Assembly (NCBI RefSeq): GCF_965205175.1
Contig: NZ_OZ242038.1
Coordinates: forward strand, 682,001-746,000
Length of the DNA: 64,000 nt
Direction of reading: 5' to 3'
From: Poriferisodalis sp965205175
GTDB taxonomy: Bacteria > Actinomycetota > Acidimicrobiia > Acidimicrobiales > Poriferisodalaceae
The first letter of the stretch is position 1. Every line of letters starts with the position of its first letter. The notes beneath the pieces were generated by a model that was given only the letters and a program-made list of their open reading frames with translations, was not told where the DNA came from and made no database searches. Of the stretch, positions 1 through 8,852 are shown one piece after another. A program made the position numbers and the translations under genes.

Positions 1-367
1 CGGAGGCGATGTCGATGGCGATGTCCGCAACTCGATCGGGATGCAGCGGGCCGTCGCTGCGAATGATCTCCGCCAAGCTGCGACCTTCCACGTACTCCAT
101 CACGAGGTAATAGGTGCCGTTGTGGCTGCCCCAGTCGTAGACGCCGACCACGTTCGGCTGGCTCAGGTTCGCGGCAGCTTGAGCCTCGCGCCGGAAGCGC
201 TCGACGAATGACACGTCGGTCGCGAATTCAGGGAACAGGACCTTGACGGCGACGGGTCGGTCGAGCAGGCGGTCGCGTCCCAGGAACACCTCGGACATCC
301 CACCGCGTGCAATACGGCTGAACAGCTCGTAGCGCCCGCCGAAGACAGGGTTGTCGGATTCGTCCAT
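1..367 (-). CDS. Ser/Thr protein kinase, N-terminal part (cut by window edge)
   Basis: This is the first 122 codons of a eukaryotic-type Ser/Thr kinase; the rest lies left of the window. The sequence opens MDESDNPVFGGRYELFSRIA and shows the glycine-rich loop (RGGMSEVFLG), the ATP-binding lysine in PVAVKVL, the alpha-C glutamate region RFRREAQAAANL and the hinge YLVMEYVEG. It lies directly downstream of the PBP-like gene, in the order fhaB-pstP-rodA-pbp-kinase known from actinobacteria, where the kinase controls cell growth and wall synthesis. Whether it is the PknA or PknB type, and whether it has PASTA domains, cannot be seen. Confidence 0.93.
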   Translation of the reverse strand, partial: MDESDNPVFGGRYELFSRIARGGMSEVFLGRDRLLDRPVAVKVLFPEFATDVSFVERFRREAQAAANLSQPNVVGVYDWGSHNGTYYLVMEYVEGRSLAEIIRSDGPLHPDRVADIAIDIAS

Positions 368-420
368 GAGCACTGGGTACTGTTGGGGCGATCGGGCCGT
401 TGGCCGGCGTGGTGAGTGTG

Positions 421-1701
421 CTAGGGGCGATCTCGACCGGCGTCGGCGTCAGCCCTCAGCCCGAGCGCGGTCTCCGCTGCGGTTGCCGCGATCTTTGCCG
501 CCAAGGTAGCGCCGCCGCGGTCCTCCCCGACATCGGGTTCGATCAGCACGGCTGCAGCGACGGTGGGCGCATCGGCGGGTGCCAACAGCACAGCCCAGTG
601 TCCGCCGCGCGCGGTGCCGCTGGTCGCCAGCGCAAGGCGGCCCGTAGCGATCGCTGCGGAGAACGCTTCGCCGTCGGCTGGGTGGAGGCTGATCGAGGCG
701 TCCTGTGCCGCTGCGGTCATGCGGGACAGCAGATACGCCGCGTCTGTCGGCTCGAAGAGGTGCCCGATGCCGTCGGGCGGCGTCAGCGCCGGCACCGCGG
801 CCGACGGGTCGACGTCGCTGTGGCGGTCTGGGGATCGCGCTTGTATTCGATGCACGAGGTACGGCCGCATCCCCACGCCTCCGTTGGCGATCGCTGCTGC
901 GGCCTGCGCCAACTGCAGCGGCGTCAACAGCACCTGCTCGTCGTCTGCGCTGCTGACGGCGCCGTTGTCGGTGTCGGCACGCGCTGGTTCGCCTGGCAAG
1001 TCGATGCCGGTCGAACCCATTGATCGTCGTGCTCCTTCCAGCACATCGGCGCCCGCGCCGGCGGGCACACCGGGCGTGCTGAGGGCGTAGTGATGCTGGT
1101 AGGCGCGAGCGGCCGGCGGCTCGCGGTAGTCGTAATCGTCGCTTGCCGTGGACGTCAGCGCGTTGGGATCGAAGCTGGGCCGAGACCACATGGCGATCAC
1201 TGCCCCGTTCGTCGTGTCCAAGACCACCACCGCGCCATCGCGATCGCCAAGCGCAGCGCGTGCGGTGAGCTGAACGCCGTGATCCAGGGTGAGTACAAGG
1301 TCTCCCACCCGCTCGCTGTCGGCGAACAGGTCGGTCAGCTCCCGCACGGCGATGTCCGTCTTCGTGCCGGACAGCTCGTTGTCATAGCTGCGTTCGACTC
1401 CGGCAGAACCCGCCGCGGGGCCCAAGTATCCGACGATGTGCGCATACAGCGACCCATGCGGGTACGTGCGGATCAGCTGCGAGTCCGTGCCCTGTCGACG
1501 GACAGAGAGCGCGAGGATTTCGCCGTCGATGCTATTGATGGTGCCGCGTGCGCTGCCGAGGGCAGCGGCCGCTGCGCGCGTGTTGCGTTCGTGGCTGCGC
1601 AAGCTGTCGGCGGCGAAGAAACCGAGGTTGGTGAGCTGCACTCCGAGCACGGCAAAGCCGACAGCGAGCGTGAGTGTCAGCGCGATGATGCGGCGTCTCA
1701 C
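421..1701 (-). CDS. pbpA: Penicillin-binding-protein-like protein lacking catalytic motifs
   Basis: The position matches PbpA, the class B transpeptidase partner of RodA. The 426-residue protein has an N-terminal membrane anchor (about residues 5-25), the PBP dimerisation region (IVGYLGPAAGSAGVERSYD), the stretch GAVVVLDTTNGAVIAMWSRP that normally precedes the active site, and LTPLQLAQAAAAIANGG near the end. The segment that should carry the serine S-x-x-K motif and the S-x-N motif is missing, because the sequence jumps from the SRPSFDPN region to LLTPLQLA in too few residues. The K-T-G motif is replaced by TSG (ALATSGTARGGHW). It should not cross-link peptidoglycan and may serve as a structural partner of RodA. 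The frame is intact and the GTG start overlaps the rodA stop, which argues against recent decay. Confidence 0.85.
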   Translation of the reverse strand: MRRRIIALTLTLAVGFAVLGVQLTNLGFFAADSLRSHERNTRAAAAALGSARGTINSIDGEILALSVRRQGTDSQLIRTYPHGSLYAHIVGYLGPAAGSAGVERSYDNELSGTKTDIAVRELTDLFADSERVGDLVLTLDHGVQLTARAALGDRDGAVVVLDTTNGAVIAMWSRPSFDPNALTSTASDDYDYREPPAARAYQHHYALSTPGVPAGAGADVLEGARRSMGSTGIDLPGEPARADTDNGAVSSADDEQVLLTPLQLAQAAAAIANGGVGMRPYLVHRIQARSPDRHSDVDPSAAVPALTPPDGIGHLFEPTDAAYLLSRMTAAAQDASISLHPADGEAFSAAIATGRLALATSGTARGGHWAVLLAPADAPTVAAAVLIEPDVGEDRGGATLAAKIAATAAETALGLRADADAGRDRP

Positions 1702-3059
1702 GAGCGACGCGCCGTCACGCTGTCGGGCACGTCGGCGGGTCCGTTGCGCGACGCCCCGCCGCCGCTGGAGATCGCCAGCAGCAACCCGACGGCAATGCAG
1801 TTGCCGACTAGGGCGGCCGGGCCGTGGGCCACGAACGGCAGCGCGCCCACGGTGTGCGGTGCCAGTCTCAGCACGCCCGCAATGCTGAGCAGTGCCTGCA
1901 GTCCGACGACCATCGTTGCCGTGGTCGCCAGCAAGCGATGGGTGCCGTGTGCTCGCTGCGCGATGGCGGCGCCGACACCGGTGAGCAGCATGAACGCAGC
2001 CAAGATTGACGCGCCGCCCAGAATTCCGAGTTCCTCGACGACGACCGCAAAGACGAAATCACTGTGTGCGCCCGCGATGCGCTGCGGCGAGCCGAGACCG
2101 GGACCCACGCCGCTCAGCCCGCCCGCGCTCATGGCGAAGGCACTCTCCGTCGTTGCCGGCCCGTCGGCGGCAGTCCACGGGTTCTGCCAATGGCGCACGT
2201 GGGCGGACAATCGGTCATTGACCGAGACGAGCACCACCACGCCGACGCCGTAGGCGGCGATGATGCCGCCGAGCGTTCGTACGCGCACAGATCGTGCTGC
2301 CGTCGGTGCGGCGTGTGTGTGGTGACCGTCGCCGTCGAGCCACAGCGGCAGCCAAGCTGCCACGAACATCACGACTCCCGATGCGATGTCCCCGCCGAGA
2401 ATCAAGAGCGTCCAAGCGCCGACAGCTGCTGCGGTGGCGCCGGCGACATGACGATGGAAGGCCAAGCGGTCCCCCAGCCAGGGGGGCGCTGCGACCGTGA
2501 GCCCGCACGCCGCCAGCATCACTGCGAGTTTGGCCAGCCCGTACGGCTGCAGGCTCGCCGCGCCGAGGTGCAGCCACTGCCGCGCCGGTTCGTAGGCGCC
2601 CGCCGCCACGTCGGTGCCGCGTCCGAACAGGCCGAGTGCTGCCAGCACGATGGCGATGGCCCCCAAGGTGCCCGGCCGCCGCATGCACCAATCGAGCAGC
2701 GGCATCGCGAACAGGGACCCTACGAGTGCGCCGAACCCTGCGACCACCGCGATGGTGTGGCCGGGCGCGAGCCCCGGATCGACGCGGACGACGGTCACCC
2801 AGCCGACGCCGACCAGCAGTCCGACGATGCCGAATGCCAGCTCGTTGCTGTCGGGTGCCCAGCGTCCGATAGCGATGTGGGCTGCTGCACCGGCACCGAG
2901 CACGACTCCCAGCCACACTGCGGCACCCCACAGCGACGCCGCCTCGTCGTTGCGCGACGCGCCGATGCCGGCGACGGCGAACGCGGCGCACACAGCGACG
3001 CTTGCCAGCGTCGCGAGAGCGGTCTGGGTGCGCCTGCGCCCGCGCGGTGTCGAACTCAA
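1698..3059 (-). CDS. rodA: FtsW/RodA/SpoVE-family peptidoglycan polymerase, divergent
   Basis: This is a SEDS-family membrane glycosyltransferase that polymerises lipid II during wall growth. The 453 residues are mostly hydrophobic helices. The family signature near the C-terminal half reads WQNPW, then GGLSGVGPGLG, then AHSDFVFAVVVEELG. An acidic residue in WTAADG could be the catalytic loop aspartate. The usual QPSE motif reads QPYG, so its glutamate is lost, and the usual YQ..QS segment is replaced. The TTG start overlaps the pstP stop by four bases (TTGA). The protein is unusually divergent and sits next to a PBP without catalytic motifs. Activity is plausible but not certain. Confidence 0.88.
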   Translation of the reverse strand: MSSTPRGRRRTQTALATLASVAVCAAFAVAGIGASRNDEAASLWGAAVWLGVVLGAGAAAHIAIGRWAPDSNELAFGIVGLLVGVGWVTVVRVDPGLAPGHTIAVVAGFGALVGSLFAMPLLDWCMRRPGTLGAIAIVLAALGLFGRGTDVAAGAYEPARQWLHLGAASLQPYGLAKLAVMLAACGLTVAAPPWLGDRLAFHRHVAGATAAAVGAWTLLILGGDIASGVVMFVAAWLPLWLDGDGHHTHAAPTAARSVRVRTLGGIIAAYGVGVVVLVSVNDRLSAHVRHWQNPWTAADGPATTESAFAMSAGGLSGVGPGLGSPQRIAGAHSDFVFAVVVEELGILGGASILAAFMLLTGVGAAIAQRAHGTHRLLATTATMVVGLQALLSIAGVLRLAPHTVGALPFVAHGPAALVGNCIAVGLLLAISSGGGASRNGPADVPDSVTARRS

Positions 3060-3913
3060 CGAGCGCGGGTGCGCCGTCGCCCGCGCCGTCGCGACGTGCG
3101 CTGGGCGACGCTGGACCCTCGACGGGGATGGCGGGGCGCCGGCGCAGCGGCAGCGGCCAGGACCGGCTCATCGGGGCCGCCGGCGATGTCCACGTCGACC
3201 ACGAGTGCGGTGGAGTTGTCGCGCCCTCCTCGGTCATTGGCTTGACGAACGAGCGAGCGTGCGATGTCGGACGGGTGCTGTTCGACGTCGAGCAGCTCGC
3301 GGATGTCGGATTCCTCCAACTCGTTGGTGATGCCGTCTGTACACAGCAGGAATCGGTCGTTGCCGGAGAGTTCCAGCACCCAGTCGTCGATCTTGACGTC
3401 CGGTTCCACGCCCACGGCTCGCGTCAGCGTGTTGCGTCGCGGATGCTCGGCGGCCTGTTCCACGGTGAGGTCGCCGGCTCTGACCAGCTCCGCCACGAAG
3501 TTGTGATCGATCGTCAGCTGAACGAGTTCGCCGCCGTGATAGCGGTAGACACGCGAGTCCCCGACGTTCACCAGGCACCACACGCGCTGCTCGGCGTGCT
3601 GCACCACGGCGATGGCACACAGCGTCGTGCCCATGCCGGTCAGGTCGGCATGTGTGTTCGACCGGTGATGCACCACTTGGTTGGCGTGGCGGACGGCAGC
3701 CAGCAGTTCACTCGGCGTCGAGGGGGAGTTAGCGGCGACTGTCTTCACGGCGAGGCTCGACGCGACGCTGCCGCCGAGGTGACCGCCCATGCCGTCAGCG
3801 ACCACGAACAGACCGATGTCGGCGTACATCGCGTCCTGGTTCTCCGCGCGCCGCAAGCCGCGATCCGACGCGCCGCCCCAGCGGATGCGCATGTGGCGGG
3901 CCGGGACGCTCAC
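3056..3913 (-). CDS. pstP: PP2C-family Ser/Thr phosphatase
   Basis: This phosphatase is expected to reverse phosphorylation by the neighbouring Ser/Thr kinase(s). The 285 residues contain the PP2C metal-binding motifs: RRAENQDAMYAD, VADGMGGHLGG, GDSRVYRYHGG, LLCTDGITNEL and RDNSTALVVDVD. The C-terminus is a basic, Ala/Pro-rich tail and shows no clear transmembrane helix, unlike mycobacterial PstP, so this form may be cytosolic. The start is taken as GTG at 3913; an in-frame ATG follows seven codons later (ARHMRIRWGG) and could be used instead. It is the second gene of the fhaB-pstP-rodA-pbp-kinase operon. Confidence 0.95.
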   Translation of the reverse strand: MSVPARHMRIRWGGASDRGLRRAENQDAMYADIGLFVVADGMGGHLGGSVASSLAVKTVAANSPSTPSELLAAVRHANQVVHHRSNTHADLTGMGTTLCAIAVVQHAEQRVWCLVNVGDSRVYRYHGGELVQLTIDHNFVAELVRAGDLTVEQAAEHPRRNTLTRAVGVEPDVKIDDWVLELSGNDRFLLCTDGITNELEESDIRELLDVEQHPSDIARSLVRQANDRGGRDNSTALVVDVDIAGGPDEPVLAAAAAPAPRHPRRGSSVAQRTSRRRGRRRTRAR

Positions 3914-3989
3914 CGTCGTCTCGTCTCGCCGTGCTGCGGCAACGTGTCACAGGGGGTCGAGACACTTCGCTGTGGCCGCTGTCGAGCCG

Positions 3990-4475
3990 TCACGTGCTGA
4001 CCTCGAAGACGGTGGCGCCGACCTGCACGAAATCGCCAGTGCGCACCACCGTCGCGGTGTCGACTTTCTGGCGGTTCAGGTACGTCCCGTTGGTGGAGCC
4101 GAGGTCTTCCAGCAGATGCTGGCCACCGTTGCGGTAGAAGCGGGCATGAGCTTGCGAGGAGTAGCCGTCGTCGATGATCACGTCGCATTCGGGGCTGCGG
4201 CCGATGGTCAGCGCCTCGGCGAGCAGGTGCCGCTCCCCTTGCGCGTGCAGCGGCGAACGCACGACGAGCGCGAGCGGTTCTGGGGATGCGATGCCGTTGC
4301 TGTGGTGAGCACCGCCGTTTCGCAGCGCCCGGAACGACCGCCGGCCGGATTGTTGGCCGGTCCGATGGCGGGGTATTGCGACGCTGGCCCACACGGCGCG
4401 TAGCACCCGGAACAGGAACAAGTACATCAGTACGAGCACGCATACCGAGAGCAGTCGCACCAATTGTTCAGACAT
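3990..4475 (-). CDS. fhaB: FHA-domain signalling protein with N-terminal membrane helix
   Basis: This phosphothreonine-reader protein of 161 residues is the first gene of the cell-growth operon. The start at 4475 puts the single membrane helix (VRLLSVCVLVLMYLFLFRVL) at the very N-terminus, as in FhaB/FipA proteins; a longer upstream reading adds 47 low-complexity residues and is rejected. The FHA domain occupies roughly residues 75-160, with signatures TIGRSPECDVIIDD, SSQAHARFY and LEDLGSTNGTYLN. It probably docks phosphorylated kinase or wall-synthesis partners at the membrane. Confidence 0.93.
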   Translation of the reverse strand: MSEQLVRLLSVCVLVLMYLFLFRVLRAVWASVAIPRHRTGQQSGRRSFRALRNGGAHHSNGIASPEPLALVVRSPLHAQGERHLLAEALTIGRSPECDVIIDDGYSSQAHARFYRNGGQHLLEDLGSTNGTYLNRQKVDTATVVRTGDFVQVGATVFEVST

Positions 4476-4666
4476 CGATCCGCGTCCACCACGATTCGGC
4501 ATCGTGCGCTGCATGTGCCAGCACGCGGCCTTGAGCGTTCCACTGGGCGTTAACCGGCGAGCCGCTCTTGGCCAGTGGGCTGGCAGAGTCCACGACCCTC
4601 CAGTGTATGGCCGCACGTCTGGCTGTATCTCTTGACGGCTGGTGCCGGCTAGCCTGTCGGCTTCAC

Positions 4667-4751
4667 GCGCGAGTGGCGGAATATGGCAGACGCGCAGGCT
4701 TCAGGTGCCTGTGCCCGCAAGGGCGTGAGGGTTCAATTCCCTCCTCGCGCA
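4667..4751 (+). tRNA. tRNA-Leu(CAG)
   Basis: A full cloverleaf is visible. The seven-base acceptor stem GCGCGAG pairs with CTCGCGC and is followed by discriminator A. The anticodon stem CAGGC/GCCTG encloses loop TTCAGGT (anticodon CAG), there is a long variable arm typical of class II tRNAs, and a T-arm GAGGGTTCAATTCCCTC. CCA is not encoded. Its position just upstream of the FHA/phosphatase operon matches the tRNA-Leu position in mycobacteria. Confidence 0.97.
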
Positions 4752-4776
4752 CGGCGGTTGCCTCGGTAGAGCCGGA

Positions 4777-5322
4777 TCAGCCGAGGGCGCCCTCGAGCCG
4801 GAGCAGCGTCGTCTTGCGGTCCAGCCCGCCGCCATAGCCCACGAGTGAGCCGTCGGCGCCGATGACCCGATGACATGGCAGCACGATCGGCACCGGGTTA
4901 CGGCCGTTGGCTTGGCCGATGGCGCGCACGGCCGTGGGCCTGCCGATCCACGTTGCCTGCTCGAGGTAGCTGCGCGTGGTGCCGTAGGGGATGCTGCCGA
5001 GCGCTCGCCATGCGGCGACCTGGAACGGCGTGCCGCGCAGATCGAGCGGGATGTCGAAGCTGGTGCGATCGCCTGCGAAGTACTCGTTGAGCTGTTGCGC
5101 GGTGCGGCGCAGGATGGGGTGTTCCGCTTCGCTGGTCATGTCGCGTCGTTGCGGGTCGGCCGCCGATGGGTCGAGGGGTGCTTCGTCATGCCACGACACG
5201 GCGCTCAGTGCGTCGCCGGTGGCGACCAGCCGCAAGAGTCCTACAGGACTGGCGACGGTCATGCACCAGCGCGTGGCGCCGCCGTCCGCGTTGCTGGCGG
5301 AGCGGAGGTTCGTTCGCTTCAT
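4777..5322 (-). CDS. ogt: Methylated-DNA--[protein]-cysteine S-methyltransferase
   Basis: This enzyme repairs O6-alkylguanine by a suicide transfer to its own cysteine. The 181-residue protein has the helix-turn-helix region TPFQVAAWRALGSIPYGTTRSY, the arginine-finger area AVRAIGQANGRNPVPIV and the active site LPCHRVIG, followed by the invariant GYGGGLDRKTTLLRLE. The start at 5322 is supported by an AAAGG element a few bases upstream and by a four-base overlap (ATGA) with the stop of the Ada-AlkA gene. The pair is therefore one translation-coupled alkylation-repair operon. Confidence 0.95.
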   Translation of the reverse strand: MKRTNLRSASNADGGATRWCMTVASPVGLLRLVATGDALSAVSWHDEAPLDPSAADPQRRDMTSEAEHPILRRTAQQLNEYFAGDRTSFDIPLDLRGTPFQVAAWRALGSIPYGTTRSYLEQATWIGRPTAVRAIGQANGRNPVPIVLPCHRVIGADGSLVGYGGGLDRKTTLLRLEGALG

Positions 5323-6854
5323 GTGCTGCCTTTCGGGTCGGGAAGAACGTCGGTGCGTGTCGGGCTCACGATCGTGCCGCTGCGCCACAGATGCTGCGCT
5401 GCCCAGGCACGGTATGGCCGCCACGGTTCCGCCAGGGCTTCAAGGCCGGCGGCGTCGAGCCGTTGGCCGACCAGACGCTCCGCTGCCCGTCGCAGCCCGA
5501 GGTCGGCTGCGGGGAACGCGTCGTGGTGGCCGTAGACCCGCATGGCGATGAGATGCGCTGTCCATGGCCCGATGCCGGGCAGCTCGCAGAGCTGTGCGAC
5601 GGTGTCTGCCAACGAGTCCGCGGCGCCCAAATCCACGACACCGCTAGCTACTGCTTCTGCCAAGCCGACGACAGTGTCGCTGCGGCGCCGGGTGAAGCCG
5701 AGCGCGGCGAGTCGCTCCCGGCCGGCGCACGCGAGCTGCTCGGCGTCAGGGAACAGGAATGTCACGGGCACGTGACGGTCCTCGCAGCACGCCCCGAGGG
5801 CATCGAAGTGGGTGCCGAAGCGCCGCGCGATCCGGCTGCACATCGTCGAAGCCGCCTTGAGCGAGATCTGCTGCCCGACGACGATGCGAACAGCGGTCTC
5901 GAATCGATCCCAAGACCGCGGCACCCGCAGCCCTGGCGCCTGGCGCACGAGCGCGCCGATGAGCGGGTCATCGGCCAGCGCGGCGTGTGCCGCCGCCGGA
6001 TCTTCATCTGCGCCCAGCATCGCTCGACAACGGCTCACCGCGTCCATGATCGAGTCGTAGGTCGGCAGGTGCAGCCGCAGCTGCAGGCGGTCGTCGTCGG
6101 CCGGCGGCGCTGCGTACAGCTCGGCGACGCCGGGATGCCCGCACGCACGGAAGCTGCGTACGTAGGAACCCGCAGCGCAACGTCCAGCGGCCGCTGCATC
6201 TGCGGCGACGTCTTCGACGCCGGGAATGATCCGGGCGGACTGGTGCTGCAGGAATGCAGTGAACGCAAACGGCGCCAAGTACGGCACGGAGAGCACGAGG
6301 CCGCCGTCGAGCCGCGGCCGCGCCCCGGCTCGCCTCTTGACGCGTAGCTCGGTCGGTGTGAAGCAGAACACCGAAGTCATGGCCCGATGCAGCTGACGCG
6401 CGCCGCCGAAGCCCGCAGCTCGAGCGATCTGGCCGAACGTGAGGTCGGTGTCGTCGATCAGGCAGCGAGCGAAATGTGCTCGGCGCGAACGGGCAATGGC
6501 GGTTGGTGTGGCCCCGACGTGGCGCTCGAACAGTCGCCGCAGCTGTCGGGCGCTGTAGCCCACGCATGCTGCCAGCGCAGATTCGTCAGCGTTGTCGAGG
6601 AAGCCGTCGCTGATGCGCAGCAAGGCTGCTTGCACCGGCGCGGGCACGTCGAGGTCGGCCAGCGACCCGGCGCGTCGCTCGGGATGACAGCGCAGGCACG
6701 CCCGGAAACCGGCGGCCTCGGCTGCCGCAGGATGGGAGTACTGCGACACGTTGTGCGCCAGCGGTTGTGCAGCGCACTCGGCCCGGCAGTAGATGCCCGT
6801 GGTACGTACCGCCTCGACTTGCACGCTCTCAGTCTGGCCCCGGCGGTGGACCAT
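5319..6854 (-). CDS. alkA: Ada-AlkA fusion: DNA alkylation sensor/regulator and 3-methyladenine glycosylase
   Basis: The protein is 511 residues from the chosen start (ATG 6854). Domains in order are: Ada zinc/methyl-phosphotriester domain (about 1-60; cysteines in GIYCRAEC and RACLRCHP), AraC-type helix-turn-helix (about 70-155; FGQIARAAGFGGARQLHR), AlkA N-terminal domain (about 160-275), and HhH-GPD glycosylase domain (about 290-500; LCELPGIGPWTAHLIAMR, with the catalytic Asp expected downstream in HHDAFPAADLGL). It should sense methylated phosphotriesters, activate transcription and excise alkylated bases. The overlap with ogt indicates an adaptive-response operon. The frame is open further upstream, but the added sequence is low complexity, so the start is moderately certain; a GTG ten codons upstream is an alternative. 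Confidence 0.92.
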   Translation of the reverse strand: MVHRRGQTESVQVEAVRTTGIYCRAECAAQPLAHNVSQYSHPAAAEAAGFRACLRCHPERRAGSLADLDVPAPVQAALLRISDGFLDNADESALAACVGYSARQLRRLFERHVGATPTAIARSRRAHFARCLIDDTDLTFGQIARAAGFGGARQLHRAMTSVFCFTPTELRVKRRAGARPRLDGGLVLSVPYLAPFAFTAFLQHQSARIIPGVEDVAADAAAAGRCAAGSYVRSFRACGHPGVAELYAAPPADDDRLQLRLHLPTYDSIMDAVSRCRAMLGADEDPAAAHAALADDPLIGALVRQAPGLRVPRSWDRFETAVRIVVGQQISLKAASTMCSRIARRFGTHFDALGACCEDRHVPVTFLFPDAEQLACAGRERLAALGFTRRRSDTVVGLAEAVASGVVDLGAADSLADTVAQLCELPGIGPWTAHLIAMRVYGHHDAFPAADLGLRRAAERLVGQRLDAAGLEALAEPWRPYRAWAAQHLWRSGTIVSPTRTDVLPDPKGST

Positions 6855-7029
6855 GAGAGCACATAATCGGACATCAACGGACACGATTCGACTGTGTCCG
6901 ATGTTGTCCTGCGCGCAATCGTGCCCGGTGGGACGGCTGCCGGCGGCATGGCTTCCGCTGGAGTCGTTCCCGCTGTGCGCTCGCGCCGATGACCCGCGCG
7001 CAACGCGCGGTGGTCGCGCCGCTACAGGG

Positions 7030-8574
7030 CTACGCCGAACCGCGGTCGGTCGTGACGTTCGCACTCCCCGACGCATGTGCGGCACTGCGTCGGTGGCGCC
7101 ACCACCAGGCCGTCGCCGCGACAACGAGCATCACTGGCAAGAACGGCAACAGGGCGCCGATCACGAGCAGCACCCCGTTGCCGACGGCAACCAGTGCTCC
7201 TGCGCCGCCGCGCACCGCATCCCCGAAGCTCGGCGGGGAGTTGTCCGGCTCGACGTACAACTCCAGCGCCGCAGCGCGAGCCAAGCCCGCCAGCTCGGTG
7301 CCGTCGTCGGCAATCGGCACGGCCCGCGCGCGCACGTCGATGTTGAGACCCCTCGTCACGACACGTCCGGCAATGCGGCCGTCGGCGATTTCCTCGGCGA
7401 GCGTGGCGACGACTCGCTGACCGGGTTCGATGCGTTCGAGCCCCGTATCTGAGGTCACGACCAGTTGCTCGGCGTCGAACCGCAGCGCCTCGGAACTCAA
7501 CGTGACGTCGGTGAGGGCCGCCTCGCCGTCATTCTCGAGTTCGAAGCAGAAGCCGACGACGCCTGCGGGAGGCGCCACGAGTTCGTCGGACCCGAGGCAA
7601 GGGTCGTCCTCGCCGTCAGCCAGCCACGCACGCAGGATCAACGAAGCGGTCGGCACGGCTTCGGTGGCTTCGGAGATCGTGAGCTTGATCGTCGCGAGGT
7701 CGACTCGCTCCCGAATCGTCCGCAGCTGCCCGCGCAGCCGTTCGAGGCTCGTCTCACGCTGGGCTAGTTCGCGCTCGATCTCCGCCACGCCTTCCATGTC
7801 GGTGGTCTGCGCCAGGAACTCCCGCAGCCGTTCCACGCTGAGGGCGGCGGTCCTGATGCGGCTGTCGAGGTCCACCACGACCTCGGTGACGTCCTCCGCG
7901 CTGACGGTCCGATTGACGAGCTCTCCGACAGCGGACAGCTGTTCGAGCGCTGCGTCGAAATGCGCCGGCGCAAGCTTGAAGGTCAGCGTGGTGTACGCAG
8001 CGCCGCGTGTGGAGGTCTGCTGCCCGAACGTGATGCCGCCGAGACCTCGGATGATCGCTGTTGCCTCAGCCGCAGCCGCCGCCACGTCGACCGACTCGAC
8101 GCTGATAGCGGCCTCGTAGATGATCTCGCGCCCCGCTGCGGCAGGCACGGCCGCGGTGTCGTTGCCGAGCGCGCTCGGGGTGGCGTGGTGTGAACCTTCT
8201 CGCGGCTGCGCATCATCCCCCGCCGCCGGGCGGAGATTGGCAGCCTGCAGTTCGTCGGTCGCTGATACCGAATCCGTCGGCGTGGCCGCGCCGTCGTCCA
8301 TGTGTGCTGCGTCTGCCATGTCGTCGGACGACTCCGCCATGGTCGCCACGGCGTAGCCGGCGTCGTCGCTGTCCGCCTCGTCGAGCGATGCCGCGAAGCT
8401 CTCCGTCGCTGTCGAGTGCTCGGCTGTGGATGCAGCGCTGCCCGGCATGCCCTCGTCGTCACTGTCGGTCGAGCAGGCAGCGATCATCAGCACCAGCAGC
8501 GCTGCGGCCAAGACGGTTCGTCGGCAGCCGGATGGTGAGCTCTGTCGGGGCGAGCGACGGTGTGGAAGCCTCAT
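7030..8574 (-). CDS. DUF4349-domain lipoprotein
   Basis: This is a 514-residue exported protein. The start at 8574 is supported by an AGGAG element seven bases upstream and a lipoprotein signal (VLAAALLVLMIAACSTD; lipobox Cys in the AAC). After a long acidic Ser/Ala/Asp-rich linker comes a DUF4349-type region (GREIIYEAAISVESVDVAAA; VVVDLDSRIRTAALSVERLR) with a coiled coil around VAEIERELAQRETSLERLRG. The C-terminus has a hydrophobic helix (AVGNGVLLVIGALLPFLPV) and a short basic tail, so the protein may be anchored at both ends. The function of the family is unknown; surface or envelope sensing is only a guess. Confidence 0.85.
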   Translation of the reverse strand: MRLPHRRSPRQSSPSGCRRTVLAAALLVLMIAACSTDSDDEGMPGSAASTAEHSTATESFAASLDEADSDDAGYAVATMAESSDDMADAAHMDDGAATPTDSVSATDELQAANLRPAAGDDAQPREGSHHATPSALGNDTAAVPAAAGREIIYEAAISVESVDVAAAAAEATAIIRGLGGITFGQQTSTRGAAYTTLTFKLAPAHFDAALEQLSAVGELVNRTVSAEDVTEVVVDLDSRIRTAALSVERLREFLAQTTDMEGVAEIERELAQRETSLERLRGQLRTIRERVDLATIKLTISEATEAVPTASLILRAWLADGEDDPCLGSDELVAPPAGVVGFCFELENDGEAALTDVTLSSEALRFDAEQLVVTSDTGLERIEPGQRVVATLAEEIADGRIAGRVVTRGLNIDVRARAVPIADDGTELAGLARAAALELYVEPDNSPPSFGDAVRGGAGALVAVGNGVLLVIGALLPFLPVMLVVAATAWWWRHRRSAAHASGSANVTTDRGSA

Positions 8575-8852
8575 GTCAGCATCTCCTGATGGATGGGCTC
8601 TGGGCCTGGGTTGGGGCGACGGGCGAACGGCGCCCAGCCGTGACGAGTCCAGCCTCGAACGAACCCTGTGTTGTACGAATACTGATGCCGGTGCCGGCGA
8701 GTCGGTTCCTCGGAGGCGTGTTGCAGTTGCGTTGCGGCCCTGCTTTCGGGACGTGGGCCGGCTCTGTGAGCGCACCTCGAATCCGCGCTGCGCCGCTGCT
8801 TGCCGGCGGGCCACAAGACGGCGCGCAACTCGCCGCAGTACCGTGCATTTTC

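Noticed and set aside
3931..4137. Short plus-strand frames over the phosphatase/FHA junction
   Set aside because: They are shadows of minus-strand genes with clear domains.
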